NCBI GenBank assembly: GCA_016235345.1
Contig: JACRLG010000024.1
Coordinates: forward strand, 186,001 to 250,000
Origin: Deltaproteobacteria bacterium
GTDB taxonomy: Bacteria; Desulfobacterota; Desulfobacteria; Desulfobacterales; Desulfatibacillaceae
Direction: 5' to 3'
Length of the DNA: 64,000 bases
The notes below the pieces were generated by a model. That model was not told the DNA's origin. It saw nothing but the letters and a program-made list of their open reading frames with translations, and did not search any database. A program made the position numbers and the translations under genes. Shown one piece after another: positions 62,469 to 64,000 of the stretch (position 1 is its first letter; every line of letters starts with the position of its first letter).

Positions 62469-63692
62469 ATGAATGCCATCAACTCCGGAGACGTTGCCTG
62501 GATGCTGGCCGCGACGGCCCTGGTAATGTTCATGACACCCGGACTCGCCCTTTTCTACGGCGGACTCGTCAGAACCAAGAACGTTCTCGCCACCATCATG
62601 CAGAGTTTCATCCTTCTTGGAGTAGTGGCCATTTTGTGGGTTGTTTTCGGCTACTCCATCGCCTTCGGCACCGACCAGGGCGGATTCATAGGTAGCCTGG
62701 AATACCTTGGCCTTGCAGGCGTGGGGCTTGATCCCGGCCCTTACAGCAAGACCATTCCCCATATACTTTTCTGCGCGTTTCAGCTCATGTTCGCCATCAT
62801 CACACCGGCCCTCATCACCGGAGCCTTTGCCGAGCGCATGAAGTTTTCGGCGTACCTGGCCTTCACGGTGCTGTGGACCGTTCTGGTGTACTTTCCGGTC
62901 TGCCACTGGGTCTGGGGCGGCGGCTGGCTTGGCCTGGGGAAACTTGGAGCCCTGGATTTCGCGGGCGGAACCGTCATCCACATAAACAGCGCCTGCGCGG
63001 CCCTGGTCTGCGCCATAGTAGTGGGAAAACGCATGGGGCACGGAACCGACCAGCTTCACCCCCACAACGTACCCATGTCGGTTCTGGGCGCGGGCATACT
63101 GTGGTTCGGCTGGTTCGGTTTCAACGCCGGAAGCGCCCTTGCCGCCAACGGACAGGCCGCAATGGCACTTTTCGTCACCCACATAGCAGCAGGCACTGCA
63201 GCCGTAACCTGGGTATTGGCCGAGTGGATTTACCAGGGAAAACCCACCACCCTGGGCGCCGCATCGGGCGCGGTCGCGGGACTGGTCGCGATAACCCCGG
63301 CGGCTGGCTTCGTGGGCCCCATGGCCGCAATAGCCATAGGCGGCGTGGCCGGAGTCATCTGCTACTTCGCCATAGTGGCCAAATCGAAACTGGGATATGA
63401 CGACGCCCTCGATGTCGTGGCGGTTCACGGCGTGGGCGGACTCTGGGGAGCCCTTTCCACCGGTCTTTTCGCCTGCGCCGCATACGGCGGGGTTGACGGG
63501 CTCTTTTACGGGAATCCGAAACAGTTCGGCATCCAGGCTATAGGGGCCTTCTCGGCCATAGCCTACTCCACGGTGCTTTCCATCATCATCATAAAGGTGC
63601 TGGACAAGACCATGGGCATCCGGGCAAGCCAGGAAGACGAATTTTCGGGCATGGATCTTAGCCAGCACAGCGAAGTCGCATACAGAACTTAA
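62469..63692 (+). CDS. amtB: Ammonium transporter
   Basis: 407 residues with eleven membrane segments. The twin pore histidines are in VIHINSACAALV and AVHGVGGLWGAL; the family signature includes FAGGTVIHINSA. AAGGAG 9 nt before ATG. The PII gene follows by 63 bp, and PII normally plugs AmtB when ammonium rises. Confidence 0.95.
   Translation: MNAINSGDVAWMLAATALVMFMTPGLALFYGGLVRTKNVLATIMQSFILLGVVAILWVVFGYSIAFGTDQGGFIGSLEYLGLAGVGLDPGPYSKTIPHILFCAFQLMFAIITPALITGAFAERMKFSAYLAFTVLWTVLVYFPVCHWVWGGGWLGLGKLGALDFAGGTVIHINSACAALVCAIVVGKRMGHGTDQLHPHNVPMSVLGAGILWFGWFGFNAGSALAANGQAAMALFVTHIAAGTAAVTWVLAEWIYQGKPTTLGAASGAVAGLVAITPAAGFVGPMAAIAIGGVAGVICYFAIVAKSKLGYDDALDVVAVHGVGGLWGALSTGLFACAAYGGVDGLFYGNPKQFGIQAIGAFSAIAYSTVLSIIIIKVLDKTMGIRASQEDEFSGMDLSQHSEVAYRT

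Positions 63693-64000
<308 letters not shown>

Overview
The window is 64 kb of GC-rich, gene-dense bacterial chromosome. It is Gram-negative in type (SecDF-YajC, GspE/PilB-type ATPase, ComEC, MurA, ECF sigma with a membrane anti-sigma, GlnD/AmtB/PII with a sigma-54 promoter). Many PAS/GAF kinases, PATAN/DUF4388 proteins, a CoA-dehydratase subunit and an isovaleryl-CoA-dehydrogenase-like enzyme suggest an anaerobic deltaproteobacterium (Desulfobacterota, perhaps Desulfobacterales). That placement is inference. No tRNA, rRNA, CRISPR array, transposase or phage gene was recognised.

Layout. 1-12.3 kb is a signalling block: the 3' part of a CheA kinase, a PATAN-REC-CheB-like fusion, a second CheB-like protein, a MinD/ParA-type ATPase, an SsuBC/TauBC-type ABC transporter with its binding protein, a third CheB that alone keeps the full catalytic triad, and a GAF/PAS histidine kinase. 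12.4-21.2 kb holds an alpha/beta hydrolase, a PanP-like PLP decarboxylase, an SO_0444-type metal-efflux permease, a Cys-rich small protein, efp-epmA and a UPF0182 membrane protein. 21.4-28.3 kb holds a HisKA_2 kinase with a stand-alone receiver, two tandem START-like proteins and an orphan 2-hydroxyacyl-CoA dehydratase subunit. 28.5-45.6 kb is housekeeping: dprA-topA, yajC-secD-secF, rng-purB, murA-comEC, a GAF-fused PilB/GspE ATPase, and one low-GC orphan gene. 45.8-57.4 kb holds an acyl-CoA dehydrogenase, SRPBCC and PilZ proteins, an ECF sigma/anti-sigma envelope-stress cluster, an AI-2E family transporter coupled to a thiolase, a GT-C/TPR membrane protein and a DUF4388 protein. 57.8-64 kb holds a stand-alone IMP cyclohydrolase and a nitrogen-control module (glnD, amtB, glnB start) behind a textbook sigma-54 promoter.

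The most unusual signal is not a gene. At least eight copies of a 118-134 bp hairpin-forming intergenic element recur through the window (6688, 24020, 28421, 35230, 38230, 43131, 53755, 55929). All share a conserved interior that starts CGA(A/T)-CTGC and ends CCTTGCATTTCATCG or a close variant. The outermost arms differ between loci yet stay complementary within each copy. Six of the eight begin within about 11 nt of, or overlap, a stop codon and point the same way as the gene they follow. I know of no described family with this exact arrangement. A second notable point is the row of three CheB paralogs in which the methylesterase triad is wholly lost, partly lost and intact.
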